From assembly GCF_905220565.1 (NCBI RefSeq), contig NC_059406.1, forward strand, positions 13,836,001-13,900,000: 64,000 bases of DNA, written 5' to 3'. A program made the translations under genes and the position numbers. This DNA comes from Melitaea cinxia (taxonomy: Eukaryota > Arthropoda > Insecta > Lepidoptera > Nymphalidae). How positions within the stretch are numbered: position 1 is the first letter of the stretch; the number at the start of each line of letters is the position of its first letter. The notes below the pieces were generated by a model, which was not told the DNA's origin, made no database searches, and saw only the letters and a list, made by a program, of their open reading frames with translations. Shown piece after piece: positions 36,960-49,095 of the stretch.

Positions 36960-37390
36960 TTAAATACCCTTGCACTCACAGGTGAACTTAGCCTGACAGA
37001 AGTAAGAATGGGCAATAATGCGACAGTTTCCAGGTAATTTTAGTAATGATCGCATTGAAATAACTACGAACTTTGTTTTGTCAATGTTGAAGAATAGTTT
37101 GTTTTCATATAACAATTTAATGGAGTTAAAGCTTAGTTGCGCTTCATTAAACACGTCACGTCAGGAATCGTCGGCTATACCTACCGCCGTATCACCAGCA
37201 TATAAAACTATTTAACCTTTACTCAACAGAAGGCGGGTAATGGAATAAATAATATATATAAGAAAAAGAGTCGGACCCAAGATTCCGTCTCGGGGGACTT
37301 GATAAGTATGCATTTGATCGCTGCTAGTCTAAGATTCTATTAACACATTCGTATCTGTCGGCGAGATAATCCTCAAAAAATTTTAGTAGT
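36960..37390 (-). pseudogene. Decayed LINE reverse-transcriptase fragment
   Basis: Minus-strand translation in shifting frames gives GILGPTLFLIYI (the PQGSxLGP region), YAGDTAVGIAD (degraded YADD catalytic motif) and NIDKTKFVVI. Stops and frameshifts throughout; no intact ORF. Confidence 0.7.
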
Positions 37391-39824
37391 ACCAGAGTAG
37401 TAGTAACAGTTTTGTTCTGAGTATGCCAAAGTAATCAAAAGTGATCAATATGAATCACGTGCTATATTAACTTTAATTATTATCGTAAGTAATTACATAT
37501 TTGCCTAAAAAAATTTGTTAAAAAAAAATATTTTTTTAACAAAAACTCATGCAATGATTGACTTAGAGTACGATTGGACTTCGATAAGTACCACCTGTGT
37601 GCTCGCACCTCTCTCTCTTGCTCCGTTCGTCTCGTCCAATCACACTTTTCGTAACGCTCTCAACACGCATTCACCAGATTACTCAACAAGTCAGGCGTGC
37701 GTGAAGATGTTTTACTTCAAAATAATCAGAAATACTTTTTTTTTACTATTTGAGAAGTGATTTTTGTTTACGATGTATTCTGTCCAGTAAACTATCTTAG
37801 TTTGTATGCGACCTTCATTAACCGGAAGCGATATATTAAAATGAATCGACTTGTTAGCTTGTTCACTAAAAAACGTACCTCTTGAAAAAAAAACAGTCGA
37901 TATATTTAACTAAAACTAGCTTAGACAATGTGATATAACAAAAATCCTTAAAAGTGAAGGTAGGAAGGTCGCTAGTTATAAAACATTGTAGTTTAAACTA
38001 TGTAGGTACCTACTCATTTTTAGCAATTTTAATGATTTGAAAATAATATATAAAGTATAGGTACTCCTAATAATAAATGTTGTGAAATTAACAATGCAAA
38101 ACGAGTTATTCTAGATTCTAGTTTTAGGTACAAAACAAATATAATGTTTTTAATACATGTCAATAGTTTTATAACAAAACATAAAAAGATCTAGGTTTCT
38201 AAGGATTTTTATTTTATTGTAAGTTTTGTTGTAAAACAAAGGTAATTAATTGTCCTCTGAAAAAATGTAGGTAGGTTTAAAACACTCGGCTTCATTACAA
38301 TTTATTTTTAACAATTTTCCGTAACGGTTTATCGTAGAGTACGATAATCTAAACATATAGGTATATATAAAAAAAGTTTACAAGATCCTTGTCTGGGTAG
38401 TAACTAGCGACCTTTGATTATGATTCGTTTATTATTTATTGACATTATCAGCTTGACTTGTAGTTGCTGACCCGAGGCGTAGCAACAGCCCATAGGATAT
38501 AACGGGGCCCTTATGAACACAATTATATTTGACATGCTATTGTACTGCACTGTTTTGAAACTGATCTAAAAATTGTGTGTCAGCTTTGACGTGACTGGAT
38601 TTTACTCTTTAAAAATTACACAATGAATTAAACTATTTTTAATTAAAACAATAAAACTCTTAAATCAAAATATTAAATGACGCGTACTATTCTTATCGGT
38701 ACAGTAAATGGTTATATTGTATACTATTATTATTATTGATCTACTTTACTTAAACAGCTAAAAGTACTGTAAAATGTCATTCTCAGCGTCACTCGTACGC
38801 GTCAATACATTAGTTGTTTCATACGATTTCACTTCATCTATTTTTTTCATACCTTGAGCCCTATATTGTTTCATAAGGAGGAAACTCGAAAAAAATCGGA
38901 GTAGATACCTTAAGTGTTATCTCCGCTCCTACGTTGTTGCTAACTTAACCAAAATATTATATATGTATAAAACATAGGTAATATGAATGTATAGTAAACT
39001 GTTTTAGTGCGTGTCATTTGAAGACTTTATTTATAATCTAAATAGTAGACTCACGATAAGATGAATGATTGAAATAGGTATCTAAATAGTGTCGCTTTCT
39101 TTATGTTCGTAAATATAGCTTCACACTATATATCTAAAAATACTTATAATACGAAATAAAAAAAATATCAATAGCAACTTTCATTCGCTTTTTTATTACA
39201 TCGTCTACAAAAAGTTTAAAAACAACACAATTTAAATAGTCTGTATTGTGACCGAGTAACTCGTGTAAATAAATCGCGTGTTCGCCAATTTATATAGAAA
39301 TGTTTACAATAAAATACTTCAGCCAGAAGATTTTAAAGTTTCTTGGGTGTTAAACAGGTATATATAGAAACAATAAATTAAAAAAAAAATAGTATTATAA
39401 ATATGATATATTATTTAATGTTTGATTTTATTATATAGATTTTAATAATTGTAGGGTGGAATGTGAAACTTATAGGTACTTTGTTTTCTTTATTTGATTG
39501 ATATTGAGACGCGCCCACTGTTTGTTGCGATCACTGTCAACTGACCTTAGGTCAAATCTTCACTCAGCAGTTATCATACATGATGTAATAACACAAACAA
39601 TATACTTCATAAAAATACATCTGTGTTTAAAGTAGAAGTAATGATTAGGTAGGTTAGGTAACTATTAAACTACGAATTAGTAGTTATTAGTTTAATTTAA
39701 GACTCAAATTTCGCTAATTAATCATAACCCTTTCAGACCTGTGATTTTTTAAAACTTATATCAATGTAATTTTTTTGATTTTTGTAATATCTGGTAATGT
39801 GAGTAACTAATGAGAAAATAGTTA
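37391..39824. other. AT-rich gene-free stretch
   Basis: About 2.4 kb without supported genes or RNA genes. A few short ORFs look random. Confidence 0.4.
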
Positions 39825-39827
39825 AAA

Positions 39828-42800
39828 AAAAATCTCTTCTTATCGGTGTCTCTCAGACTAGCGAAGGTTGGTAGTCAGCTTCGCATACTCCGGTTTATTC
39901 TTCGCGAGACGAAAGAGTCCGGTGGCGCTCGCGATGCCTGTCCACTCTCGGATGTTGCATAGCCAGGACTTTTTTCTGCGACCTACGCCTCGTTTTCCAG
40001 CAACTTTTCCCATCATGATGAGTTCGTATCTATCGTGACTAAGCACGTGTCCCAGATATGCGACTTTACTCATCTTGACGGTCTGCAAAAGTTCGCGTTT
40101 CTGATCGACGCGTCGCAGAACTTCCACGTTCCTGATCTTCTGAGTCCAGCTGATGGCTAACATACGCCTATATGCCCACATCTCAAAAGCTTCTATTCGT
40201 TTCCTGAGGTCTTTTTTAATAGTCCATGTCTCATATCCGTATAGAAGTATGGGCCAAATATAACAATGTAGAAGTCGAATACGCAAAGGGATCTTAAGTC
40301 TGCGGTTGCAGAGTACTTTCTTTATTTTATTAAAGTTGCTTCGAGCCATTTCAATGCGAGTCTTAATTTCCTGCTCGCTGTTCCAGTTTTCATTAAGTAA
40401 CGTACCCAAGTATTTCTATTTGAGCACTCTTTCTAGTTTTTGGCCACCTATTGTTACGTCAAAGTCGATATTATTGTTCTTCGATATGACCATGACTTTT
40501 GTCTTTGAGATGTTCATCTTAAGGCCGGTTTTTTCACTACACTCATTCACTCTGGCGACTAGTCTTTGAATGTCTACAGGAGATGACGCGATAAGGACTG
40601 TATCGTCGGCATATCTAATGCTGTTAAAGATCTGGCCATTTACTTTACCTCAGCAGTGCATATCCTCAACTGCTTCCGCTATTGTTGTTTCAGAGTACAG
40701 GTTAAATGGCGTAGGTGATAATATTATACAGCCCTGTCGAACTCCCTCTTAATTTCGACAGATTTCGTTTCCTCTTTATCAACTCGAACAGAAGCTCGTT
40801 GATTCTAATACAAATTCTGGATGATTCGTAAATCTTTGCCATCTAAGCCTATATTATGTAGTATTGCAATTAAGCGATTATGTAACACTCTATCGAAAGC
40901 TTCTACGTAATCGACAAAACAAAGGAAAACATCCTGCTGCATATCTCTGCATTTTTGTACCAGAACCTGCACCGCAAAAAGTGCCTCTCTTGTGCCCACT
41001 CCTGATCTAAAACCGCATTATCTATCTGTGAGTTGTTCGTCACACTTAGCTCTTATACGTTCGTAAATGATGTTCAAAAATAGTTTCAGTACTTGACTCA
41101 TAAGGCTACTTGTTCGGAACTCTTCACACTTTTTCGCATAGGCTTTTTTAGGCAGTGTAACGAAAGTAGACACCAACCAGTCCTTGGGCAAGTAACCAGA
41201 GTCATACACGGAGTTCATAAAATTTACGAAGACATAAAATCCTCCTCAGGCCCGGTATCTTTGGATACGCGGATGACAGCACTGTTACGGAGAGATACGT
41301 GTCCGGTCCTCGAGCTGGTGGGGCTGAAACTCATGAGCATAGAGAGGCTCTGGTTGAACGCATGAATTTGGCTTTGAAAGAGGTATCCGATTGGGGTGAC
41401 GCCAACCTAGTCAAATTTAATGCTTCCAAAACGCAAGCGTGTCTTTTCACCGCTAAACGGAGTCCATTCCCATTGGCTCCGACTTTCCGGGGTGTATCTG
41501 TACCGATCACTGATAGTATTGATCTTCTAGGCATAAATATTTCGTCTAATATGAACTTCGGACAATGCATAGAATCCAAGGCAAAAATTGCTGGTAAGAA
41601 ACTTGGTATCCTCAATAAAGTCAGGCAGTACTTCACACCGGAACAGCTTCTTACTCTCTACCAAGCACAAGTTCGATCGTGTATGGAGTACTGCAGCCAC
41701 TTATGGGATGGCTCTGCCAAGTACCAGCTCGCTGCTTTGGATTCTGTGGATCGACGCGCCAGAAGACTCATCGGTGACAAATCGCTGGTTCGCTCTAGAC
41801 TTCAAAGTCTTGAACATCGGCGCAAGGTTGCCTGTTTGTCGGTATTTTACAGGTTATATTTCGGAGAGTGTGCTCTAGAACTATACAATTTGGTTCCACC
41901 ATCACCTTTCTACCACCGAACCGCAAGGCATCGCATGAATCTGCACCGCTATGTGGTTGAAATCCCACAATCTCGCACTAAACGATTTGCTTCCTCGTTC
42001 CTAATACGCACCGCAAAAATTTGGAATGCCCTTCCGGCTTCCGTTTTTCCAACGAACTATAACTTGGGTATCTTTAAATCAAGAGTGAATAGGCATCTTC
42101 TAGGCAAGCGCGCACCACCTTAGGCTGCATCTTCACTTGACTTCAGGTGAGATCGCAGTCAAGCGCTAGTCTATATATTTAAAAAAAAAAAAAAAATTTC
42201 TTCTTCTATAAGTTTAAGTACCTCTATGTGAAGATCATCTGGACCCGCTGCTTTTCCCGTTTTAGCTTTTCTTAGAGCCTTTGTGACTTCATCTTTTAGG
42301 ATAGAATACCCGCCATTCAAATCACAAGGTACAGCTAAACTTCGTGAGTCATCAGCGAATATGGAAGAAATGTACTGTTCCCATAGGTGTTTTTTCTGTT
42401 ATATCTAATATGAGGACATTATGTTCATTTATGAGTTGGTATGTGGTCTTTCTATATACAATAAAGGATTTTATTTTTTTATAGGGGTTAAATGCATTAT
42501 GTTTGGCATAAAGGTCTTCCACAAAATCACACTTGCGTTCATACCAAGTATCGCGGGCAAACCGGACTTCCGGAATTGTATTAAGGTGTCACCTCTTCAT
42601 TCCTTGCTCCAAGTCCAAATCTTCCAGCAACTCCCGGTACCTCACCTTCATCTACCTTGGCATTGAAATCGCCCATCACTAGGTTTATTTAGTGATTCTT
42701 CGTCATCTGGAGCAATGCTTCTATCTCTTTGTAAAAATCTTTAATGTCCTGATCTGACCCGTCAGCAGTGGGAGCGTATACCTGAATGATATTGATGTTT

Positions 42801-43080
42801 CTTGGCTTGGCATCAATTTGAAGCATCATGGTTCGATTTGAATTCGGTACTAAACTTACAGTTGTATTAATGCGTTTTGTGTTTATAATTACTCCCAAAC
42901 CGAACCTACTTTGCAACGATATAATTCCATAATCAGATATATTTAACACAAGATGTTTATAATATTCGATTTTCGAAAGGGATAAATCTATAATAGTTGG
43001 TCTATTGAGAAAGTCGCTATTAATTTTTTTAACGTGATTGTTACCTTTTTTTAATTTATAATTAAAATAACGAGTCAATT
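39828..43080 (-). mobile_element. RTE-type LINE, broken and interrupted
   Basis: Minus-strand pieces in order: endonuclease part with NIIQVYAPTADG and NLVMGDFN (about 42660-43000); RT start AKTGKAAGPDDLHIEVLK (about 42235-42320); a gap filled by another LINE (about 41245-42195); then PKDWLVSTFVTLPKK (41018-41218), FLCFVDYVEAFDRVLH (40805-40999), YADDTVL (about 40591-40618) and a C-terminal part with LLYGYETWTIKKDLRKRIEA (39858-40409). Several stops and frame changes separate them. Overall architecture matches insect RTE endonuclease/reverse-transcriptase proteins. The 5' end is truncated. Confidence 0.85.
41245..42195 (+). mobile_element. 5'-truncated Jockey/CR1-type LINE inside the RTE element
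   Basis: The plus-strand frame opens with FGYADDSTVTERY (RT catalytic motif) at about 41260 and stays open to the stop after 42120. It reads NLVKFNASKTQACLFTAKRS, GILNKVRQYFTPEQLLTLYQ and KIWNALPASVFP, the usual C-terminal region of Jockey/CR1-like polymerases, and is followed by a poly(A) run (42181-42195). Only the last third of ORF2 is present. It interrupts the RTE frame between LKLIEEE and the DFMSS side. Confidence 0.85.
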
Positions 43081-44073
43081 AACTAATTAATATTCACAAG
43101 TTGATAATGTGGTTTTACAAATTATGATTGTTATACTAAATGAGGGTATTGCATTAATAAGATTCAAACTCAAGAAAACAAAATATTCTTTACATATTTT
43201 TTTATTAATGTCTTACTTTATGGACCTCATATACATAGCATTTTTTTTTTGTATAATTTGAAAAATTCTTATAATATACATATTAAATGGCAACAAGCGA
43301 TTGCCACGAAATAAACAAATTTATTTATAATATTTTTAGGATTCATACAATCTATTCTATACATACAAAATAACAGATTGTATAAAATAGCCAAACTACA
43401 ATTAATTTCATTAAGTGCTTTTACAATAAAAAGGCCACATTATAAAATTTGCTACAATTATTATTTGTCAAAAGATTTTATGCTTTTATAATAAATTTGA
43501 TTAAAAAAAAAATCTTCGTCTACTTCATTATGCAAAAAATTGTTCAATATTTGTTAGTACATGGCAAAAAATAGATACATATTATTTTTTTATTGAAAAT
43601 ATAATGAAATTCATACAATAATCTAGCTCAAATTATTATCACTATAAATGTAAATGCATAATAATTGATCAACCTTTAATATTATGGCAGGTAAGGTAGA
43701 TCTATCAAATTCAGACAGTGTAGATATTGAATCATTAAAAACTTCACAATAATACATGTAATTTATATATAAAATGTATTTATCATTCAAAAACATTTTT
43801 ATGCATTAATATAGTCCATGAAAAATGCTATACTTATTTAACTTAATGAGATAATACCTAAAACTAAGTCATCGGCATTCAGAAACATCATATTGAGTTA
43901 CTATCATTGAATAAATCAATATGTTTACAGCGTTGATTAGAGAAACAGTAGCAGGATAGCAAACGTTTCAATAACGCTGAATCTACTTTAAAAAACTTTC
44001 AGTTGCAAATGGATGAGCAGCTTTTACCGATGTTGTAGACCTTAATCTAATTACGTTGATGAAAAAAACTACA
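43081..44073. other. 3' flank of the PRPP synthetase gene
   Basis: AT-rich. It probably includes the 3' UTR of the minus-strand gene ending at 44074. No poly(A) tract typical of a fresh retrocopy is seen right after the stop. Confidence 0.4.
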
Positions 44074-45102
44074 CTAGTATGGAACATTAGAGAAGAGATA
44101 GGACACGGACTCTCCATTATGCGTACGTCTCACAGCCTCTGCCAACATCATCGACACATCGATACACTGTATTTTAGTACAGTCCTGCATGTGCTTTTCT
44201 TGCGGAATAGTGTTAGTTACGACTACAGCTTCTAAGCAGGCGTTATTGATGCGCGAAATAGCTGGTCCAGAGAAAATACCATGAGTAAGAATAGCATATA
44301 CCTTAATTGCTCCAGCTTCTATCAACTTCTCCGCAGCGTGGCAGATCGTTCCACAGGTATCAGCCATATCGTCTACCAAGATAGCAGTCCGATCCTTCAC
44401 ATCACCAACGAGTACCATCGAAGCTACTTCATTCGCTTTTTTTCTCTCTTTGTGGATGAGAGCAAACTCAACGTTCAAACGATCAGCAATAGATGTCACC
44501 CTCTTAGCACCACCGGCGTCGGGAGATACCACGGTGCTAGTTTTCCAGTCTGGAATATTCTCTTTGATCCATTTCAGAACCGCCGGCTCCGCGAAAAGGT
44601 TATCGACGGGGATATCGAAGAAACCTTGAATTTGTGACGCGTGTAGATCCATCGTTATTATATGATCGGCCCCGGAGACCGATAAGACGTTAGCGACGAG
44701 TTTCGCAGTTATGGGAGCTCTGCTTTTGTCTTTCTTATCCTGCCTCGCGTACGGGAAGCAGGGGATGACGGCTGTGACGCGGGAAGCGGATGCTATTTTA
44801 CAAGCATTAATCATGATGAGCAGCTCCATAAGATTGTCATTAATTTCGCCGCAGCCACTCTGAACGATGTAAACATCTTCGCCTCGAACAGATTCGCCGA
44901 TCTCAACGCATGTTTCCATGTTACTGAATTTCTTGGTTACAACTTTACCTAGATCGATTCCGAGTCGATCGACGATTTTTTGCGCCAAATCGGGATGCGA
45001 GCTGCCACTGAAAACCTTGATGTTCGGCATCCTGGGAGATAACGGTGAAGTAACGTGATCCGATTTATTCACTACTTCTTCAAGATTTATAACTGATTTC
45101 AT
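44074..45102 (-). CDS. Prps: Ribose-phosphate pyrophosphokinase (PRPP synthetase), intronless
   Basis: Makes phosphoribosyl pyrophosphate from ribose 5-phosphate and ATP in the cytosol, feeding purine, pyrimidine and NAD synthesis. One uninterrupted exon of 342 codons from ATG 45102. An internal ATG at 45030 starts the classic 318-residue core, MPNIKVFSGSSHPDLAQK, so the protein has a 24-residue N-terminal extension relative to vertebrate PRPS1. Visible motifs: FPYARQDKKDKSRAPI (ATP-binding flexible loop), MDLHASQIQGFF, SPDAGGAKR and the PRPP-binding loop ILVDDMADTCGT; it ends SYLFSNVPY. No frame damage. A Cys in QSGCGEIND stands where Ser is usual. The lack of introns suggests a retrocopy or an intron-poor native gene. 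The high conservation argues that it is or was functional. Confidence 0.95.
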   Translation of the reverse strand: MKSVINLEEVVNKSDHVTSPLSPRMPNIKVFSGSSHPDLAQKIVDRLGIDLGKVVTKKFSNMETCVEIGESVRGEDVYIVQSGCGEINDNLMELLIMINACKIASASRVTAVIPCFPYARQDKKDKSRAPITAKLVANVLSVSGADHIITMDLHASQIQGFFDIPVDNLFAEPAVLKWIKENIPDWKTSTVVSPDAGGAKRVTSIADRLNVEFALIHKERKKANEVASMVLVGDVKDRTAILVDDMADTCGTICHAAEKLIEAGAIKVYAILTHGIFSGPAISRINNACLEAVVVTNTIPQEKHMQDCTKIQCIDVSMMLAEAVRRTHNGESVSYLFSNVPY

Positions 45103-46190
45103 CAGCACCGGAATGTAAGCGTATCTCCAGTCCGTGGACGATTGTAACTTCGGAATTAAGGTAATAAATTATTTACGGTCTTCTTCTTAAAAACGAGAAG
45201 TTACAATGACAAGGTGAGGGCTCTCGCCTCTTACTGAGCCGCAAATACGCCGAACTTTAGTCGCTTGGTGCCTTGCACGCACGTTTTATATTTTACTAAA
45301 TGAATTGTCAAGCTAGACAGTTACGTTTTTTTTTAATTCATTGAAAGCTGGATTCAAGTCCTTCGCTCTAAACTGAACAAATTTTTACATATTAAACTAA
45401 GACAATAATCATTATCATTATTATATAAATATATCATAATAAAACTAAGTTAATAAAATGTGCGCGCCGATAAAACTTAAAAAGGAGTTCCGGCACGATA
45501 AAGTGACTTATATAGTGTGATAACCCTTTATCCCTCCTCGAACAAGAAAGTTTCCGTTTTAACCTAAGGGGCGTGTTCTTAAAGATATAAGGGTTTTTCC
45601 AACTTGAACTCAATTCAGAACAACGATTATTTGGGTTGCATTTCGAAAGGCGCTGCGAGCAATTGCAGCATGTGTAGTAATGGCGCGAAATTTAAAATTC
45701 CAATTTCAATAAAGTCTTAAATTACGTTTGTTACTATAATAAAGTTATTAAATTTTATGTATTTATACAGCAGTAGCTAACTTATATTTTGGAGTAAAAG
45801 CGACATAATTTTAGTTATTCAAGTTAGTTCTGAAAACATTTAGGTTTTTTTCGCGCCTTTACTACGTATGCTACAGCTGCAGAACCTATTGTTACGGCGG
45901 ACGATAATGTCGAGAACATTCTAGATGGTGTGTGGAAGAAAATATTCTTAAAATTTCTCGAATATCCTAGAGCCTAGCTCTCTGAATCTATAAGAGCCCG
46001 GTGTCACCCGCCAGAGTTAGTTCGATTTGAACAGCGAAACAAGCGATTCCGAAACGAAAAGGAAAGGAGTTATTTAAAAAAATTAGGGATTGGAATTTTT
46101 TGTTAAATACCCGTGCGAAGCTGGGACGGAAAGCTAGTATTATATAATTATAAACAAGCTAATAATAATAATGTTATATAATTATAAATA
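45103..46190. other. 5' flank of the PRPP synthetase gene
   Basis: Likely holds its promoter and 5' UTR. I cannot place a transcription start. No other gene seen. Confidence 0.4.
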
Positions 46191-46195
46191 AGCTG

Positions 46196-46540
46196 TATGA
46201 TTACGGCAATAAAGACTATAGCCAGCCCCTCTCTTCCCGTGGGTGTCGTAAAAGGTGGCTAAGGGATAACATAGCTCCACTACGACCTTGGAACTCAAAA
46301 AGCCGACCGATAGCGGGATAACCATCCAACTGCTGGCTTTGAAATACACAGGTCCAAGACGGGCAGCAGCGTCTTCGGTGCGACAAAGCCAGCCCGCTGA
46401 GTGACCGCGTCACCAACCCACCTGCCCAGCGTGGTGACTATGGGCAACACACATAAGTTAACGCCATTTTTGTCGTGAACTTGTGGAGGCCTACGTCCAG
46501 TAGTGCACTGTAATAGGCTGAAGTGATGATGATGATGAAA
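46196..46540 (+). repeat. Repeat B, complete with GATGAT tail
   Basis: Same family as 8413; begins ttacggcaataaagac and ends ggctgaagtgatgatgatga. The 66-codon minus ORF within it is an artefact. Confidence 0.8.
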
Positions 46541-46699
46541 AGTGAAAAAGATAATTGCCGTATATATTCAAGGATTAATTCCATTTACAATAAAAATTTA
46601 GGCGACAAAATATACAATGTTCATTAAAATTATAATATAGGTACCAAATATAAACGTTTAAAATTGATATTTTTCCTAATTTCTATTTAATAGATTAAA

Positions 46700-46903
46700 T
46701 CTTATATATAAAATTCTCGTGTCACAGTGTTAGTTAAAATACTCCTCCGAAACGACTGGACCGATTTTTATAAAATGTTGTGGGCATATCGGGTAAATCT
46801 GAGAATCGGCCAAGATCAATTTTTTATTTTAATATATAAGAGGAGGGGGGATTAAGGGGGTTAATAGCATATATAGCAAAACAACATTTGTAGGTTCAAT
46901 TAG
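46700..46903 (+). mobile_element. Non-autonomous Helitron
   Basis: Same family as 4141-4454, starting TCTTATATATAAAATTCTCG. Its end is mutated to ggttcaatTAG before T. Confidence 0.7.
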
Positions 46904-46947
46904 TTAATTAAAATAAATTATTAACACATTAACCACTTTTATTATTA

Positions 46948-47633
46948 ACTGACTTCCAAGAGGTTCTCAATTCGACTGTATTTTTTTTTATGTATGTTAC
47001 TTCAGAACTTTTGACTGGGTGGATCGATTTCGAAAAAAAATTTTTATTCGAAAGGTGGTGTGTGTCATTTGGCCCCATTTAAATTTATATAAGATCTAAC
47101 AACTACTTTTTGGTAATTTGTACGATTTTATTTTTGTGTTAACCACACATTAGAAATTCGAAACATTTTTTTTTTAATATTATACCAAAAATTGCTTAAA
47201 CCGAATATAAAATCATCTTATCAAAAATTTCGATCTAACGGATACATCGTTCCATTGATTAATTGGCTAGAGCACCGACACGGTCAGTCGGAGATGCAGG
47301 TTCGATACCCGCTGGAACGGTCGATTTTTGATGTGATATTAAAAAACTACTTTTTGGGTTATATCTAACAATGCGTTGTTACTTGACTATTTTTTCGTCA
47401 ACTTACGTTGTACCTATTATACCGCATAACTTTTTACTGGGGGATTTTGATGATTTTTAATTCAATCGAAAGTTGATGTTTATCATGTGGTCAAATTTTA
47501 AATTTCATCAAGATCTTATTACAACTTTTGAATAATATTTGATAACGCATATTTACTTGACTATTTTTCGTCTACCTACGTTGTATTACGAGTCCTTATC
47601 GATGTAATTGAAGTCGGTTTTTTCGTTTGTGAG
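46948..47633 (+). repeat. AACCGACTTC-family element with inserted tRNA-like segment
   Basis: Left end taactgacttccaag, right end attgaagtcggttttttcg. About 230 bp in the middle (47118-47345) is foreign to the family. It is bounded by a 13-bp direct repeat AACTACTTTTTGG and holds a tRNA-like fold. Confidence 0.7.
47248..47320 (+). tRNA. tRNA-like sequence, probably a pseudogene or SINE part
   Basis: 73 nt fold into a cloverleaf. The acceptor stem is a perfect 7 bp (CGTTCCA/TGGAACG), the anticodon stem a perfect 5 bp (CCGAC/GTCGG), and the T arm has one mismatch (GCAGG/CCCGC) around TTCGATA. The D stem is weak. The anticodon loop ACGGTCA lacks U33, and its middle triplet would be GGT. It sits in a repeat flanked by a 13-bp direct repeat, so a working tRNA is unlikely. 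Confidence 0.4.
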
Positions 47634-47762
47634 CAGCTTAAAGAATTTTCTTGATCTTATTATTTTTACGACGGCAACTTCGGATATATTTTAAAAATTG
47701 AATAATTAATCTGTGTCCTGTTGTTTTGAAATTGAATTAATTACGGCTATATGAATTATAGT

Positions 47763-48841
47763 TAGACTTGCGCAAAACAGTGCTTCAAAATGTAATGTAA
47801 TATTACATTACATTTCGTACTGAGTAATATGGCATCACACCATCACACCGAACATTACCCGAAATGTGTACTGTTCGGCGTGAGATATGTCTTATGAAAT
47901 GCTATATATCACGTAATTGTCATCACACCAGACATTCCATGAGATTTTGTACTTATAGTATGTTTAAGTGTACGGTGTTCGGTGTACTACGTAGCAGACC
48001 AAACATCACTTTAGCATAAAAATGGTAAATGAGAGGTGGAAACTGGCTAAAAATTCATAATATTTGTTTTGTTTTTTTTTTGTTTGGTTTTCTAAAAGTT
48101 TGTTCTAAAATTAGCTTTGATTTGTAAAAAAAGTTGGTTTCAAATTTTGGTATACAGATAAAACAGACCTTGGAGAGCCTTAGGCTACTTTTTATCCCAG
48201 AATCATCACAGGAACGGGAACTACGCGAGTGAAACCGCGGGACGCAGCTAGTTTATAACATAAGTTAGGAATAAACTAATGACCATGAATACTGGCGTAT
48301 TTAAAAATCAACTTTATATACATACAATGGTTACTTTTTTATGTCAATACTTCATTTATAATTTTATTTTCACAAGCAACGTAAACAAACAAAACATTTT
48401 AATAAATGCAAAAGCAGAAATTTGAACTCGAATTTTAGCGGCAGTCAAGTGCGTAACGCATTATTAAAAAGTATTACGTACAATGTTGTGCTATAATATG
48501 CCTTAGCATTCTTAAATACGATTCATATTTCACTTAAAAAAATGACTGAAACTCGCCACGGCTCAGTAGCTCGCTCTCACTCATACTAACGAAAATAATG
48601 TAGAGCTAGAGAGTGAGGTTATGACTGGTTGCAAAAGTGCGCCGCGCATCACCGTGTCTCACTCAGTAAGTGAAGTTAGACAGAGCAAATAGATAAGAAA
48701 TCCAACATTCCGACCGAACAGAGCGCGTAATGTCAAGTGTGATGTGTAATACTTCATTTCGTCGCGTAATGTGTGATGCCATATTTCATGTTCGAGTAAT
48801 ATCACGCGTAATGTATCAATTGCATTACTTACACATGTCTA
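47763..48841. mobile_element. hAT-type non-autonomous element, 8-bp target duplication
   Basis: Perfect 8-bp direct repeat ATTATAGT at 47755-47762 and 48842-48849. The inverted ends start TAGACTTGCGCAA (left) and TAGACATGTGTAA (right, reverse strand), and both arms reach a shared ATATGGCATCAC. A 28-bp perfect palindrome sits in the left arm (47788-47815). A Helitron 3' end (48248-48251 CTAG) is nested inside. No transposase ORF. Confidence 0.9.
48090..48251 (+). mobile_element. Helitron 3' portion inside the hAT element
   Basis: Ends gaaaccgcgggacgcagCTAG before T, with a GC hairpin before the terminus. The 5' end is not identified. Confidence 0.5.
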
Positions 48842-49095
48842 ATTATAGTCCTTTCACCTTTGCCTTTCCCTATTGGGGATAAATTTTAAAACAACATTGA
48901 ATTAATTACTTTTGTATTTGTAATATTTGTATTTGTAATTTGTGTACTCGTTGGAATTGATAGATAAAATTCATAATATAGTTCGTAGCTTTTTAATAAA
49001 ATGTTTATAAATTATGACGCTATTTTGTAACACCGTGATTTTAATTGCTTAATCATAAGCGTATTTATATCTCTACTATATAATTACTACAAAAT

